Assembly (NCBI GenBank): GCA_015060115.1
Contig: SUZB01000012.1
Coordinates: 1 to 53,490 of the forward strand
Reading direction: 5' to 3'
DNA: 53,490 bases
Origin: Rikenellaceae bacterium
GTDB taxonomy: Bacteria; Bacteroidota; Bacteroidia; Bacteroidales; Rikenellaceae
Positions 16,945-26,760 of this stretch are shown here, in pieces (the first letter of the stretch is position 1; every line of letters begins with the position of its first letter). Made by a program: the position numbers and the translations under genes. The notes under the pieces were generated by a model. That model was not told the origin of the DNA, ran no database searches, and worked only from the letters and a program-made list of their open reading frames with translations.

Positions 16945-18210
16945 ATGGTTTACAACAGAATTATCATCAAAAACGGCTCGGTTTTAGGCTGCAAGAGCGA
17001 GGATATCGCAATCATTGACGGTCGCATTGCAGAGCGTTCGGAGCATATCGAGGCTACGGCAAACGACACCATCATAGATGCCAAGGGGCTCGTTGTAGCA
17101 CCCGCATTTGTCGATGTTCATGTTCACCTTCGTGAGCCCGGCTTCGGCTACAAGGAGCGCATCGCAACAGGCACTATGGCGGCTGCGCGTGGTGGCTACA
17201 CTACCGTATGCTCGATGCCCAATCTCAACCCTGTACCCGACAGCGTGGATAACCTCAAGGCACAGCAGGATATCATCGACCACGACGCCAAGATTGAGGT
17301 ACTACCCTACGCTGCAATCACCATCGGTCGCAAGGGCGAGGAGTTGGTGGACATCGCATCGCTCAAAGGCAAGGTTTGCGCCTTCTCGGACGATGGCAGC
17401 GGTGTTCAGGTTGATGGCATGATGGAGCGAGCAATGACCGAGGCCGTAAAGTATGACCAGCTGATTGCGGCACACTGCGAGGTTGAGGAGTTGCTCCACG
17501 GTGGCTATATTCACGATGGCGAGTATGCTAAGCTAAATGGCCACAAGGGCATCTGCTCCGAAAGTGAGTGGGCACAGGTGAAGCGCGATATCGAGATTGC
17601 CGAGAAGGTTGGCTGTCGCTACCATGTTTGCCATATCTCGACCAAGGAGACCGTAGCGTTGGTTCGTGAGGCTAAGGCTCGTGGCGTAAAGGTAACATGC
17701 GAAACAGGCCCCCACTACCTAATCTTCACGGATATGGACCTTGAGGAGGATGCTCGTTGGAAGATGAATCCCCCGCTCCGCTCGGCAGAGGACCGCGCAG
17801 CGCTTATCGAGGGCATCAAAGATGGTACAATTGATATGATTGCCACCGACCACGCACCCCACAGCGTCGAGGAGAAGTCAAAGGGCTTGAAGGATAGCGC
17901 TATGGGCATCGTAGGCTTGGAGACAGCCTTCGCAGCACTCAACACCCACCTTGTTCGCAAGGGCGTTATCTCGCTTGAGCGCCTCATCGAGCTTATGAGC
18001 TACAACCCCCGCCGAGTATTCCGCATCGAGGGTGGCTTGGAGGTTGGCGACCGTGCCGACATCGTACTTCTCGACACCGAGAAGGCTTGGAGAGTGGATA
18101 GCGAAAAGTTCTACTCAATGGGCAAAATCTCGATGTTCGATGGCCGTGATATGGTGGGCGACATCGCTATGACAATACATCGTGGCGAGGTAGTCTACAA
18201 GGCCGAATAA
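16945..18210 (+). CDS. pyrC: Dihydroorotase (class I)
   Basis: Zinc amidohydrolase that closes carbamoyl aspartate to dihydroorotate, third step of UMP synthesis. The 421-residue length and HVHLREPG (residues about 57-64) place it in the long class I group. TDHAPHS carries a metal or catalytic Asp/His, and HCEVEELLHGG and CHISTKE supply further ligand histidines. It is the first enzyme gene of the pyr operon, with its start 3 nt after the leader ORF stop, which suggests translational coupling as well. Spacing to carA is 39 bp. Confidence 0.95.
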   Translation: MVYNRIIIKNGSVLGCKSEDIAIIDGRIAERSEHIEATANDTIIDAKGLVVAPAFVDVHVHLREPGFGYKERIATGTMAAARGGYTTVCSMPNLNPVPDSVDNLKAQQDIIDHDAKIEVLPYAAITIGRKGEELVDIASLKGKVCAFSDDGSGVQVDGMMERAMTEAVKYDQLIAAHCEVEELLHGGYIHDGEYAKLNGHKGICSESEWAQVKRDIEIAEKVGCRYHVCHISTKETVALVREAKARGVKVTCETGPHYLIFTDMDLEEDARWKMNPPLRSAEDRAALIEGIKDGTIDMIATDHAPHSVEEKSKGLKDSAMGIVGLETAFAALNTHLVRKGVISLERLIELMSYNPRRVFRIEGGLEVGDRADIVLLDTEKAWRVDSEKFYSMGKISMFDGRDMVGDIAMTIHRGEVVYKAE

Positions 18211-18249
18211 GTGACAAAAATCAAAAACAAACATAAATCGAAAAAGTAG

Positions 18250-19338
18250 ATGAAACCTTTTACCAAGAAACTTGTACTTGAAAACGGCAAGGAGTTTCCG
18301 GGCTATGGCTTTGGCTCGAACCGCGTTGCGGTATGCGAGTTAGTCTTCAACACCTCGATGGTGGGCTATCAGGAGATTGTTTCCGACCCGACTTACACCG
18401 ACCAGATTGTGGTGATGACCTACCCTCTTATGGGCAACTACGGCTTTATGGACGAGGACTACGAGAGCAAGTTCCCCGCGATGGGCGGTATGGTTGTTCG
18501 TGAGTGCTGCGAGGCACCCAGCAACTTCCGCTACACCAAGACCATGAACGAGACCTTCGAGGAGTTGGATATCCCCGGCATCTCGGGTGTGGATACCCGT
18601 ATGATTACCCGCATCATTCGTGAGGAGGGCACTCAGAAGGCCGTGATCGTAGACTATGCAATGCCCCACGATGAGGCTATGGCGCTTATTACGGGTAGCG
18701 ACCTTCGCCACGACCAGTTGGAGCGCGTAAGTTGCAAGAAGCGCTGGTTCTCGCGTACTCCCAACCATAAGTGGGATGTTGTGGCTATCGACTGCGGTAT
18801 CCGCTACGGCTTTGTGCGCCAGTTCAACGCCAAGGGCTGCAATGTAACTATCGTGCCCTACAACTCGACTGCCGAGGAGATTATGGCGTTCAACCCCGAT
18901 GGCATCTTCGTGTCGAATGGTCCTGGCGACCCTGCCGATGCAGCTATCGTATGCAAGACTATCGCCGAGTTGCGTGGCAAGTTGCCCATCTTCGGCGTAG
19001 ACCTCGGTCATCAGCTTATCGCCATCAGCTATGGTGCCAAGAACGACAAGCTACGCTTCGGCCATCGTGGTGCTAACCACCCCGTGAAGTACCTCGACAA
19101 CGCCAAGCTTGAGATTGTAACGCAGAATCACGGCTATGTGGTAAACGAGGAGTCGTTGAAGGCTACCCCCTTGAAGGTTACACACCGCAACCTTCTCGAC
19201 AACACCATCGCCGGCATCGAGGCTATCGAGGACAAGGTATTCTCGGTACAGTATCAGCCAGATTGCACGCCTGAGGCGAGCAGCAACTATCTTTTCGATA
19301 AATTTATTAAATTGATGGAGGACGAGAAAAATGCCTAA
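18250..19338 (+). CDS. carA: Carbamoyl-phosphate synthase small subunit with degenerate glutaminase triad
   Basis: At 362 residues it is full length, and it is collinear with bacterial CarA through both domains: [18 protein letters not shown] and [12 protein letters not shown] in the N-domain, SNGPGDP and NHGYVV in the amidotransferase domain. The triad is missing. The nucleophile motif GICLGHQ reads GVDLGHQ (Asp251 in place of Cys), and the usual FSVQ(F/W)HPEASPGP reads [13 protein letters not shown] (Gln336 for His, Asp338 for Glu). The frame is open and neighbours are normal, so this is not a frameshift. Known family logic: without the Cys no glutaminyl thioester forms. By inference the enzyme depends on free ammonia, as in animal CPS I where the Cys is Ser, or CarA is a structural partner only. 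Its last 8 bases overlap carB. Confidence 0.93.
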   Translation: MKPFTKKLVLENGKEFPGYGFGSNRVAVCELVFNTSMVGYQEIVSDPTYTDQIVVMTYPLMGNYGFMDEDYESKFPAMGGMVVRECCEAPSNFRYTKTMNETFEELDIPGISGVDTRMITRIIREEGTQKAVIVDYAMPHDEAMALITGSDLRHDQLERVSCKKRWFSRTPNHKWDVVAIDCGIRYGFVRQFNAKGCNVTIVPYNSTAEEIMAFNPDGIFVSNGPGDPADAAIVCKTIAELRGKLPIFGVDLGHQLIAISYGAKNDKLRFGHRGANHPVKYLDNAKLEIVTQNHGYVVNEESLKATPLKVTHRNLLDNTIAGIEAIEDKVFSVQYQPDCTPEASSNYLFDKFIKLMEDEKNA

Positions 19339-22300
19339 GAGAACAGATATTAAGAAAGTAATGGTTATCGGCTCTGGTCCTATCGTGATTGGCCAGGCTG
19401 CCGAGTTTGACTATGCAGGTACGCAGGCTTGTCTTGCACTTAAGGAGGAGGGTTATCAGGTAATCCTCGTGAACTCTAACCCTGCAACAATTATGACCGA
19501 TACCCATATTGCCGACAAGGTATATATGGAGCCCCTCACTCTGGAGTATGTAGCGAAGATTATCCGCTATGAGCGCCCCGATGCCATCGTTCCCGGTCTT
19601 GGTGGCCAGACAGGTCTTAACCTCGCTGTACAGCTCGCCAAGAAGGGTATCTTGGAGGAGTGCGGTGTTGAGATTCTCGGTACATCGTTCACCTCTATCG
19701 AGGAGGCTGAGGACCGCGAGTTGTTCAAGGAGCTTTGTATGCGCATCGGCGAGCCCGTTATCCCCTCGCACATCACAAGCTCTATCGAAGAGGGTGTCAA
19801 GGCAGCTGAGGATATCGGCTACCCCGTAGTTCTTCGCCCCGCATTTACGCTCGGTGGTACGGGTGGTGGCTTTGCCGACAACGAGGATGAGTTGCGCGAC
19901 ATTATGCGTAACGCTCTTGCCCTCTCGCCCATCCATCAGGTACTTGTCGAGAAGAGCATCAAGGGCTACAAGGAGATTGAGTTCGAGGTGATGCGCGATA
20001 AGAACGACACGGCTATCGCCATCTGCTCGATGGAGAATGTAGACCCCGTAGGTATCCACACCGGCGACTCTATCGTGGTTGCTCCGAGCCAGACCTTGGC
20101 AGCTAAGGAGTACAATATGCTCCGCTCAAGCGCCTTGAAGCTTATCCGCGCCCTAAAGATTGAGGGTGGTTGCAATGTGCAGTTTGCACTCGACCCCCTA
20201 TCGTTCAAATACTTCATCATCGAGGTTAATCCCCGTGTGAGCCGCTCTTCGGCTCTTGCATCTAAGGCCAGTGGCTACCCTATCGCCCGCGTTACGGCCA
20301 AGGTGGCAGTAGGTCTGACCCTCGATGAGATTCGCATCGCCAACACCCCCGCAAGCTTCGAGCCCACATTGGACTACATCGTAACGAAGGTTGCCCGCTT
20401 CCCCTTCGATAAGTTTAGCGACGCATCAAATGAGCTTGGCACACAGATGAAGGCTACGGGTGAGGTTATGTCTGTTGGTCGCACCTTCGAGGAGGGTCTG
20501 TTGAAGGCTGTTCGCTCGTTGGAGACCGGTGTATGCCACATCTACCACAAGAAGTTCGACACTATGTCCGTAGAGGGCATCTTGGCATATATCCGCAAGG
20601 GTACAGATGACCGCTTGTATGCTATTGCCGAGCTTATCCGCCGTGGTGTAGACCTCCTACATGTCTACGACAACACCAAGATTGACCTCTTCTTCCTCGA
20701 AAAGATTAAGAACATCGTCGAGATGGAGAAGGTGCTCAAGGAGAATGTTAAGGATATCGAGACTTTGCGTGATGCTAAGCGTATGGGCATCAGCGACAAG
20801 TTTATCGGCCAGCTCTGGTCGATGACCGAGAGCGAGGTATTCCTCCTCCGCAAGGCAAACAACATCTTCCCTGTATATAAGATGATTGACACCTGCGCTG
20901 CCGAGTTCGACTCTAAGGTGCCCTATCTCTACTCAACCTACGAGCAGGAGAACGAGTCGGTAGTATCTAACCGCAAGAAGATTATTGTTCTCGGCTCAGG
21001 TCCTATCCGTATCGGTCAGGGTGTCGAGTTCGACTACTCTACCGTTCACGCTATCTGGGCTATCCGCGAGGCTGGCTACGAGGCTATCATCGTCAATAAC
21101 AACCCTGAGACCGTATCTACGGACTACACCACCAGCGACAAGCTCTACTTCGAGCCTTTGACCGTGGAGGATGTGATGAATGTTATCGACTTGGAGAAGC
21201 CTACGGGTGTCGTTGTATCGTTGGGTGGTCAGACCGCTATCAACCTTGCCAAGCCCCTCGCCGACCTCGGCGTAAAGATTGTGGGCACAGGCATCGAGGC
21301 TATCAACAATGCCGAGGATAGAAAGTGCTTCGAGGCTATTATGCGCCGTGCAGGTATCCCACAGCCTGAGGCTGAGGCTATCACCGACATCGAGCGTGGT
21401 GTAGCGGCTGCTGAGCGCATCGGTTATCCCGTATTGGTACGCCCCAGCTATGTGTTGGGTGGCCGTGCTATGCAGATCGTATCTAACGAGGAGGCCTTGC
21501 GCCACTACCTCAAGAACGCTGTAGAGATTAACGAGGACCAGCCCGTATTGGTTGATAAGTATATTATGGGTAAGGAGTTGGAGGTTGATGCTATCTGCGA
21601 TGGCACAGATGTCTTTATCCCTGGCATTATGGAGCATGTTGAGCGTACGGGTATCCACTCTGGCGACTCTATCTCGGTATACCCCACTTTCAGCGTAAGC
21701 CAGAAAGTTAAGGATACGATTATCGACTACACCATTCGTCTTGGTAAGGAGATTGGCATCGTTGGCTTGTACAACATCCAGTTTATCGCCGATGACCACG
21801 ATATGGTCTATGTTATTGAGGTTAATCCCCGCTCTTCGCGTACCGTGCCCTTCCTCTCGAAGGCTACCGGCACACCTATGGCGAAGATTGCCACAAATGT
21901 TATGCTTGGCACCTCGCTCAAGGAGCAGGGCATCAATGTCGTAGTTCCCGAGGAGAAGAAGCGCTGGTATGTTAAGACCCCCGCATTCTCGTTTGCTAAG
22001 ATTCGTGGCGTAGACTCTTACCTCTCGCCTGAGATGAAGTCTACAGGTGAGGCTATCGGCTACGACTCTTCGCTACGCCGTGCGCTTTACAAGTCGTTGC
22101 AGTCGTCGGGCATGACCATCGTAAACTACGGTACTATCTTCGTATCTATCGCCGATGCCGACAAGCAGCGTGCTCTGCCTCTTATCCGCCGTTTCTACGA
22201 GCTTGGCTTCAATATCGAGGCTACGAGCGGCACTACGAAGTTCTTGCGCGATAATGGTATCCGCACACGCTGTCTCAAGAAGCTCAGCGAGGGCTCTACC

Positions 22301-22513
22301 GAGATTTTCGACTCTATCCGCAAGGGCCATGTAAACTATGTTATCAACACCATCGACATCAACCAGCATAGCTCACGCCTTGACGGCTACGACATCCGCC
22401 GTTGCGCTGTGGAGAACAATGTAACAATCTTCACCGCATTGGAGACTGTGAGCGTACTTCTCGATGTATTGGAGGAGATCACGCTGGGCGTATCGACAAT
22501 TGATGCAGAATAA
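19331..22513 (+). CDS. carB: Carbamoyl-phosphate synthase large subunit
   Basis: Uses bicarbonate, two ATP and ammonia to make carbamoyl phosphate. The 1060 residues include both ATP-grasp halves (about 1-400 and 550-930), each with a GSGPI.IGQ..EFDY opening and an EVNPR.SRS/SRT segment. An oligomerisation domain lies between the halves, and an MGS-like allosteric domain is at the C terminus ([14 protein letters not shown]). It looks fully intact, so synthesis of carbamoyl phosphate from ammonia should be possible even if CarA cannot hydrolyse glutamine. It overlaps carA by 8 nt and pyrK by 1 nt (TAATG), indicating tight coupling. Confidence 0.97.
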   Translation: MPKRTDIKKVMVIGSGPIVIGQAAEFDYAGTQACLALKEEGYQVILVNSNPATIMTDTHIADKVYMEPLTLEYVAKIIRYERPDAIVPGLGGQTGLNLAVQLAKKGILEECGVEILGTSFTSIEEAEDRELFKELCMRIGEPVIPSHITSSIEEGVKAAEDIGYPVVLRPAFTLGGTGGGFADNEDELRDIMRNALALSPIHQVLVEKSIKGYKEIEFEVMRDKNDTAIAICSMENVDPVGIHTGDSIVVAPSQTLAAKEYNMLRSSALKLIRALKIEGGCNVQFALDPLSFKYFIIEVNPRVSRSSALASKASGYPIARVTAKVAVGLTLDEIRIANTPASFEPTLDYIVTKVARFPFDKFSDASNELGTQMKATGEVMSVGRTFEEGLLKAVRSLETGVCHIYHKKFDTMSVEGILAYIRKGTDDRLYAIAELIRRGVDLLHVYDNTKIDLFFLEKIKNIVEMEKVLKENVKDIETLRDAKRMGISDKFIGQLWSMTESEVFLLRKANNIFPVYKMIDTCAAEFDSKVPYLYSTYEQENESVVSNRKKIIVLGSGPIRIGQGVEFDYSTVHAIWAIREAGYEAIIVNNNPETVSTDYTTSDKLYFEPLTVEDVMNVIDLEKPTGVVVSLGGQTAINLAKPLADLGVKIVGTGIEAINNAEDRKCFEAIMRRAGIPQPEAEAITDIERGVAAAERIGYPVLVRPSYVLGGRAMQIVSNEEALRHYLKNAVEINEDQPVLVDKYIMGKELEVDAICDGTDVFIPGIMEHVERTGIHSGDSISVYPTFSVSQKVKDTIIDYTIRLGKEIGIVGLYNIQFIADDHDMVYVIEVNPRSSRTVPFLSKATGTPMAKIATNVMLGTSLKEQGINVVVPEEKKRWYVKTPAFSFAKIRGVDSYLSPEMKSTGEAIGYDSSLRRALYKSLQSSGMTIVNYGTIFVSIADADKQRALPLIRRFYELGFNIEATSGTTKFLRDNGIRTRCLKKLSEGSTEIFDSIRKGHVNYVINTIDINQHSSRLDGYDIRRCAVENNVTIFTALETVSVLLDVLEEITLGVSTIDAE

Positions 22514-23253
22514 TGTATAAGAAAGGTATCTATACGATTTTGAGTAACGAGCCTCTAACACCTGCGGTCTATCGTATGGTGTTGGAGGGCGATACTCAGT
22601 ATATCACCCGTTCGGGACAGTTTATCAATATCGAGCTTACGGGCAAGTATTTGCGCCGCCCTATATCGGTTGCCGACTACGACAACAAGACGGTAACGAT
22701 TATATATAAGGTAGTAGGTAGTGGCACGGAGCAGATGCGCGGTATGGCTCAGGGCGAGAAGCTCGATATCCTTACCGGTCTTGGCAACGGCTTTTCGACG
22801 GATAACGATGCTAAGCGCCCACTGCTTGTTGGCGGTGGCGTGGGTGTGCCCCCTATGTACAACCTTTGCAAGCGATTGCTCTCGGAGGGTAAGCGCCCCA
22901 CTGTCATCATCGGCTTCAACACCAAGGCGGAGCTCTTCTACGAGGAGGAGTTCAAGGCTTTGGGCGTAGATGTTGTGGTGGCAACGGCCGATGGCTCGGC
23001 TGGCGTGAAGGGCTTTGTTACCGATGCCATTCGTGAGGCCAAGGTGGAGTTCGACTACCTCTACACTTGCGGTCCTCTGCCAATGTTGAAGGCTCTCTAC
23101 GACGCCTCTGATGTGCCCGCAGAGTTTAGCTTCGAGGAGCGTATGGGTTGCGGCTTTGGTGCCTGCATGGGTTGCTCGTGCAAGACCAAGTATGGCAACA
23201 AGCGCATTTGCAAAGATGGTCCAGTTCTTAAACGAGAGGAGATTATATGGTAA
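22513..23253 (+). CDS. pyrK: Dihydroorotate dehydrogenase B electron-transfer subunit
   Basis: FAD and 2Fe-2S protein passing electrons from dihydroorotate, via PyrD, to NAD+. It has 246 residues: an FAD-binding barrel with RRPISVADYD, an NAD-binding half with LLVGGGVGVPPMY, and C-terminal cluster cysteines in CGFGACMGCSCKTK plus a later Cys in RICKDGP. Its ATG overlaps the carB stop codon, and its 3' end overlaps pyrD by 7 nt, as expected for subunits made in fixed ratio. Confidence 0.95.
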   Translation: MYKKGIYTILSNEPLTPAVYRMVLEGDTQYITRSGQFINIELTGKYLRRPISVADYDNKTVTIIYKVVGSGTEQMRGMAQGEKLDILTGLGNGFSTDNDAKRPLLVGGGVGVPPMYNLCKRLLSEGKRPTVIIGFNTKAELFYEEEFKALGVDVVVATADGSAGVKGFVTDAIREAKVEFDYLYTCGPLPMLKALYDASDVPAEFSFEERMGCGFGACMGCSCKTKYGNKRICKDGPVLKREEIIW

Positions 23254-24167
23254 AGCACTACGACACATCGGTTGAGCTTTGCGGAGTGAAGCTCACCAAC
23301 CCCGTAATTCCCGCATCGGGAACCTTTGGCTTTGGTCGTGAGTTCGCCGAATACTACGACCTCGACTGCCTTGGCGCTATCTCGTTTAAGGGCACTACGC
23401 GCGATGCCCGCTTTGGTAACCCCACACCCCGTATTGCGGAGTGTACATCGGGTCTTATCAACTCGGTAGGCTTGCAGAATCCCGGTATCGACAAGGTTAT
23501 CGCCGAAGAGCTGCCTAACCTTCGCAAGATTTTCCACAACCCCATCGTGGCCAATATCAGCGGTTTCTCGTTGGAGGAGTACGAGGAGTGTTGCGCAAAG
23601 ATTGACAAGGAGGAGCAGGTGGAGATTATCGAGGTCAATGTATCGTGCCCCAATGTCCACAATGGCGGTATGAGCTTCGGCACACAGCCCGAATCGGCAG
23701 CCGAGGTAACACGCCGTGTAAAGGCCGTTACGAAGAAGCCTGTATTTATCAAGCTAAGCCCCAATGTTACGGATATCGTGGCTATCGCTCGCGCTTGCGA
23801 GGAGGCTGGTGCCGATGGTATCTGTCTGATTAACACCCTATTGGGTATGCGCATCGACACTGTTCGCCGTAAGCCGGTTATTGCCAATAAGATGGGTGGT
23901 TTTTCGGGTGATGCCATCTTCCCCGTTGCTCTCCGTATGGTCTATCAGGTGGCTAACGCTTGTAATATTCCCGTTATGGGCTGTGGTGGCGTAAGCTCGG
24001 CATCGGATGTTATCGAGATGATGATGGCGGGTGCTACGGCTGTTCAGGTGGGCGCTGCCAACCTCAAAAACCCCTATGCCGCAAAGGAGATTATCGAGGC
24101 TCTGCCCCGTGAGATGGAGCGTCTCGGCATCGAGCGCCTGAGCGACATTATCGGCATTGTAAAGTAA
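23247..24167 (+). CDS. pyrD: Dihydroorotate dehydrogenase, class 1B catalytic subunit
   Basis: FMN-dependent oxidation of dihydroorotate to orotate. It has 306 residues. The class 1 catalytic Cys lies in [22 protein letters not shown] near the N terminus, [10 protein letters not shown] and [25 protein letters not shown] are FMN and substrate segments. Pairing with pyrK identifies subclass 1B, which uses NAD+ rather than fumarate or quinone, consistent with an anaerobe. Confidence 0.96.
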   Translation: MVKHYDTSVELCGVKLTNPVIPASGTFGFGREFAEYYDLDCLGAISFKGTTRDARFGNPTPRIAECTSGLINSVGLQNPGIDKVIAEELPNLRKIFHNPIVANISGFSLEEYEECCAKIDKEEQVEIIEVNVSCPNVHNGGMSFGTQPESAAEVTRRVKAVTKKPVFIKLSPNVTDIVAIARACEEAGADGICLINTLLGMRIDTVRRKPVIANKMGGFSGDAIFPVALRMVYQVANACNIPVMGCGGVSSASDVIEMMMAGATAVQVGAANLKNPYAAKEIIEALPREMERLGIERLSDIIGIVK

Positions 24168-24198
24168 AGAAAAAACAACCTTAAAACTTAAAACAGAT

Positions 24199-24900
24199 AT
24201 GAGTAAGCGTGATGTAATTATTGCTTGCGATTTTAGCAGCAAGGAGCAGACACTTAACTTCTTAGATAAGTTCACTGGCCGTAAGCCCTTTGTGAAGATT
24301 GGTATGGAGCTCTTCTATGCCGAGGGTCCTGAGATTGTACGCACCATCAAGGCGCGTGGCCACCGCATCTTCCTCGACCTCAAGCTACACGATATTCCCA
24401 ATACGGTGAAGAAGGCGATGTCGGTATTGCGTAACTTGGATGTAGATATGACCAATGTACACGCTGCGGGTACTGTCGATATGATGCGAGCAGCTGTCGA
24501 GGGTCTTACACGCGAGGATGGCACTCGCCCCTTGCTTATTGCCGTTACACAGCTCACCTCAACCTCGGAGGAGCGTATGCAGAAGGAGTTGCTTATCGGC
24601 GCTTCGATTAACGACACTATCGTCAAGTATGCCGAGAATGCCAAGGTTGCAGGTCTTGATGGCGTGGTATGCTCACCCCTTGAGGCTGCGATGGTTAAGG
24701 AGGCTTGTGGCAAGGAGTTTATGACCGTTACACCGGGTGTTCGCTTCGCTGATGGCGAGGTTGGCGACCAGGTGCGTGTTACCACCCCTGAGCGAGCTAA
24801 GGAGATTGGCTCGGACTTTATCGTCGTAGGCCGCCCTATCACCGCTGCTGCTGACCCCGTAGCCGCTTATGAGCGCTGCTTAAGAGAGTTTGCCGAGTAA
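24199..24900 (+). CDS. pyrF: Orotidine 5'-phosphate decarboxylase
   Basis: Decarboxylates OMP to UMP, the last step of the pathway. It is a 233-residue single TIM barrel. The catalytic Lys/Asp array is in [13 protein letters not shown], with the first Asp in IIACDFSS and phosphate contacts in [14 protein letters not shown] and VVGRPIT. Spacing is 31 bp after pyrD and 24 bp before pyrE, so OMP formation and decarboxylation are co-expressed. Confidence 0.96.
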   Translation: MSKRDVIIACDFSSKEQTLNFLDKFTGRKPFVKIGMELFYAEGPEIVRTIKARGHRIFLDLKLHDIPNTVKKAMSVLRNLDVDMTNVHAAGTVDMMRAAVEGLTREDGTRPLLIAVTQLTSTSEERMQKELLIGASINDTIVKYAENAKVAGLDGVVCSPLEAAMVKEACGKEFMTVTPGVRFADGEVGDQVRVTTPERAKEIGSDFIVVGRPITAAADPVAAYERCLREFAE

Positions 24901-24924
24901 ATAACGAATAAATACAATATCACT

Positions 24925-25554
24925 ATGGAGAAGAAAATAGCAAAAGACCTTTTATCTATTGGCGCGGTATTCTTGCGTCCCGAGCAGCCCTTCACTTGGG
25001 CGAGTGGCATCAAGAGCCCTATCTATTGCGACAACCGCCTTACACTCACCGCTCCTGAGGTGCGTAACCATGTCGAGGAGGGCCTCGCAGAGCTTATCCG
25101 CAAGCACTATCCTGAGGTGGAGGTGTTGATGGGTACATCGACAGCAGGTATCGCACACGCTGCCATCACCGCTACAATCCTCAACCTCCCTATGGGCTAT
25201 GTTCGCTCAGGCTCTAAGGATCACGGCCGAGGCAACCAGATTGAGGGTAAGTTGGAGAAGGGACAGAAAGTTGTCGTAGTAGAAGACCTTATCTCAACGG
25301 CTGGTAGCTGTATCGAGGTAGTGGAGGCTTTGCGCAATGCAGGTGCCGATGTCTTGGGCATCGTGAGCATCTTCACATACGGTATGCAGAAGGGCTTGGA
25401 CCGCTTGGCTGCTGCCGAGGCTAAGAACTACTCGTTGTCGAACCTCGACGCTTTGGTAGAGGTTGCTGCCGAGGAGGGCTATATCAAGGCCGAGGATAAG
25501 GAGCGCATCCTTAAGTTCCGTAGCAACCCTTCGGACGAGAGCTGGATTAAGTAA
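24925..25554 (+). CDS. pyrE: Orotate phosphoribosyltransferase
   Basis: Adds the ribose phosphate of PRPP to orotate, giving OMP. It has 209 residues. The PRPP-binding motif is [18 protein letters not shown], where the common Gly-Gly is Ala-Gly. [15 protein letters not shown] is represented by [16 protein letters not shown], and [13 protein letters not shown] is the flexible catalytic loop. It precedes pyrB by 25 bp from the chosen pyrB start. Confidence 0.95.
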   Translation: MEKKIAKDLLSIGAVFLRPEQPFTWASGIKSPIYCDNRLTLTAPEVRNHVEEGLAELIRKHYPEVEVLMGTSTAGIAHAAITATILNLPMGYVRSGSKDHGRGNQIEGKLEKGQKVVVVEDLISTAGSCIEVVEALRNAGADVLGIVSIFTYGMQKGLDRLAAAEAKNYSLSNLDALVEVAAEEGYIKAEDKERILKFRSNPSDESWIK

Positions 25555-25579
25555 TTAAGATTTATTGAGTTACAAAGGT

Positions 25580-26647
25580 ATGAAGCATTTGATTGACCCC
25601 ACTGACCTTTCGGTTCAGGAGATTTCGGAGATTATTGCGTTGGCCGAGGATATCATCGCCAACCGCGAGAAGTATAGCGAGGTTTGCCGAGGCAAGAAGC
25701 TCGCAACGCTCTTTTATGAGCCCAGCACACGCACACGCCTGAGCTTTACCTCGGCGATGATGGAGCTTGGTGGCAATGTCATTGGCTTTGCCGATGCCAA
25801 GTCGTCGTCGGTATCTAAGGGCGAGACTGTGCAGGACACCGTGAGGGTTATCAACTGCTTTGCCGATATTATCGCTATGCGCCACAAGGTTGAGGGCGCA
25901 CCCTTGGCAGCTACCGAGGTATCACGCACACCCATCATCAACGCGGGCGATGGCTCACACAGCCACCCCACGCAGACGATGACCGACCTGCTCACCATCA
26001 AGCGCGAGTTGGGCACGCTCAACAACCTCACAATAGGTCTTGTTGGCGACCTAAAGTATGGCCGTACCGTACACTCGCTTATCAAGGCGATGACACGCTA
26101 CGAGAACACCAAGTTTGTGCTTATCGCACCTCCTGAGTTGGCGCTTCCCGACTATATCAAGCACGATGTATGCGACCGCTACGGCATCGAGTACCGCGAG
26201 TCGAGCGACATCGAGAGCGTTATTGGCGATGTCGATATACTCTATATGACGCGCGTACAGCAGGAGCGCTTCACCGACCTTGAGGAGTATGAGCGTGTGA
26301 AGGATTGCTTTGTGCTGGATGCCGAGAAGATGCGTGGTGCTAAGGAGCGTATGGCAGTTTTGCACCCTCTGCCCCGCGTAAACGAGATTTCGATAGATGT
26401 AGATAGCGACCCTCGTGCAGCCTACTTCCGACAGGTCGAGAATGGCAAGTTTGTGCGTATGGCGCTTATTCTCAAACTCTTGGAGTGGCAGAACGACCCT
26501 GAGCGCAACTTCGACCACGGTGGCAAGGCGCTTGGGTACAAATGTCCTAACCCCTTGTGCATCTCGAACCTTGAGCCGGTACGCCCCCGCTTCGAGACCA
26601 CAGATGGCACAACACGCTGTGTCTACTGCGAGTGGAAGGCTGAGTAG
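25580..26647 (+). CDS. pyrB: Aspartate carbamoyltransferase fused to a PyrI-type zinc domain
   Basis: Condenses carbamoyl phosphate and aspartate. I chose the ATG at 25580 (355 residues), preceded by AAAGG; an upstream in-frame TTG at 25565 is less likely. The catalytic chain, about residues 1-310, has [19 protein letters not shown] and [10 protein letters not shown]. The tail holds Cys322 and Cys327 in CPNPLCIS, then EPV, then Cys347 and Cys350 in RCVYCE. The 5- and 3-residue cysteine spacings and CPN.NCIS..EPV pattern match the zinc domain of E. coli PyrI, which binds PyrB and joins trimers. The PyrI nucleotide-binding domain is absent, and no pyrI follows. By inference the enzyme could assemble through the tail without CTP/ATP control. 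Confidence 0.93.
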   Translation: MKHLIDPTDLSVQEISEIIALAEDIIANREKYSEVCRGKKLATLFYEPSTRTRLSFTSAMMELGGNVIGFADAKSSSVSKGETVQDTVRVINCFADIIAMRHKVEGAPLAATEVSRTPIINAGDGSHSHPTQTMTDLLTIKRELGTLNNLTIGLVGDLKYGRTVHSLIKAMTRYENTKFVLIAPPELALPDYIKHDVCDRYGIEYRESSDIESVIGDVDILYMTRVQQERFTDLEEYERVKDCFVLDAEKMRGAKERMAVLHPLPRVNEISIDVDSDPRAAYFRQVENGKFVRMALILKLLEWQNDPERNFDHGGKALGYKCPNPLCISNLEPVRPRFETTDGTTRCVYCEWKAE

Positions 26648-26666
26648 CAAACAACTCAATATCAGC

Positions 26667-26704
26667 CAAAAGGCTATCCTTTATCGGGGTAGCCTTTTGC
26701 TATT
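26667..26704 (+). terminator. Intrinsic terminator of the pyr operon
   Basis: Stem CAAAAGGCTATCC against GGGGTAGCCTTTTG, with a short loop, followed by CTATTT, 20 nt after the pyrB stop. It ends the UMP operon before the next promoter at 26719. Confidence 0.85.
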
Positions 26705-26718
26705 TAAGAATAAAATAT

Positions 26719-26726
26719 TATCTTTG
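26719..26726 (+). promoter_or_regulatory. -7 box for the lipoprotein at 26761
   Basis: TATCTTTG, a perfect TAnnTTTG match, 34 nt before the ATG and just after the pyr terminator. No clear TTTG at the -33 position was seen. Confidence 0.6.
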
Positions 26727-26760
26727 TTGCCAGTTAGGAAAATAAACAGAAAAAAATAGT

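Noticed and set aside
25565..25579. TTG start for pyrB
   Set aside because: The ATG at 25580 has AAAGG just upstream and gives the usual PyrB N terminus.
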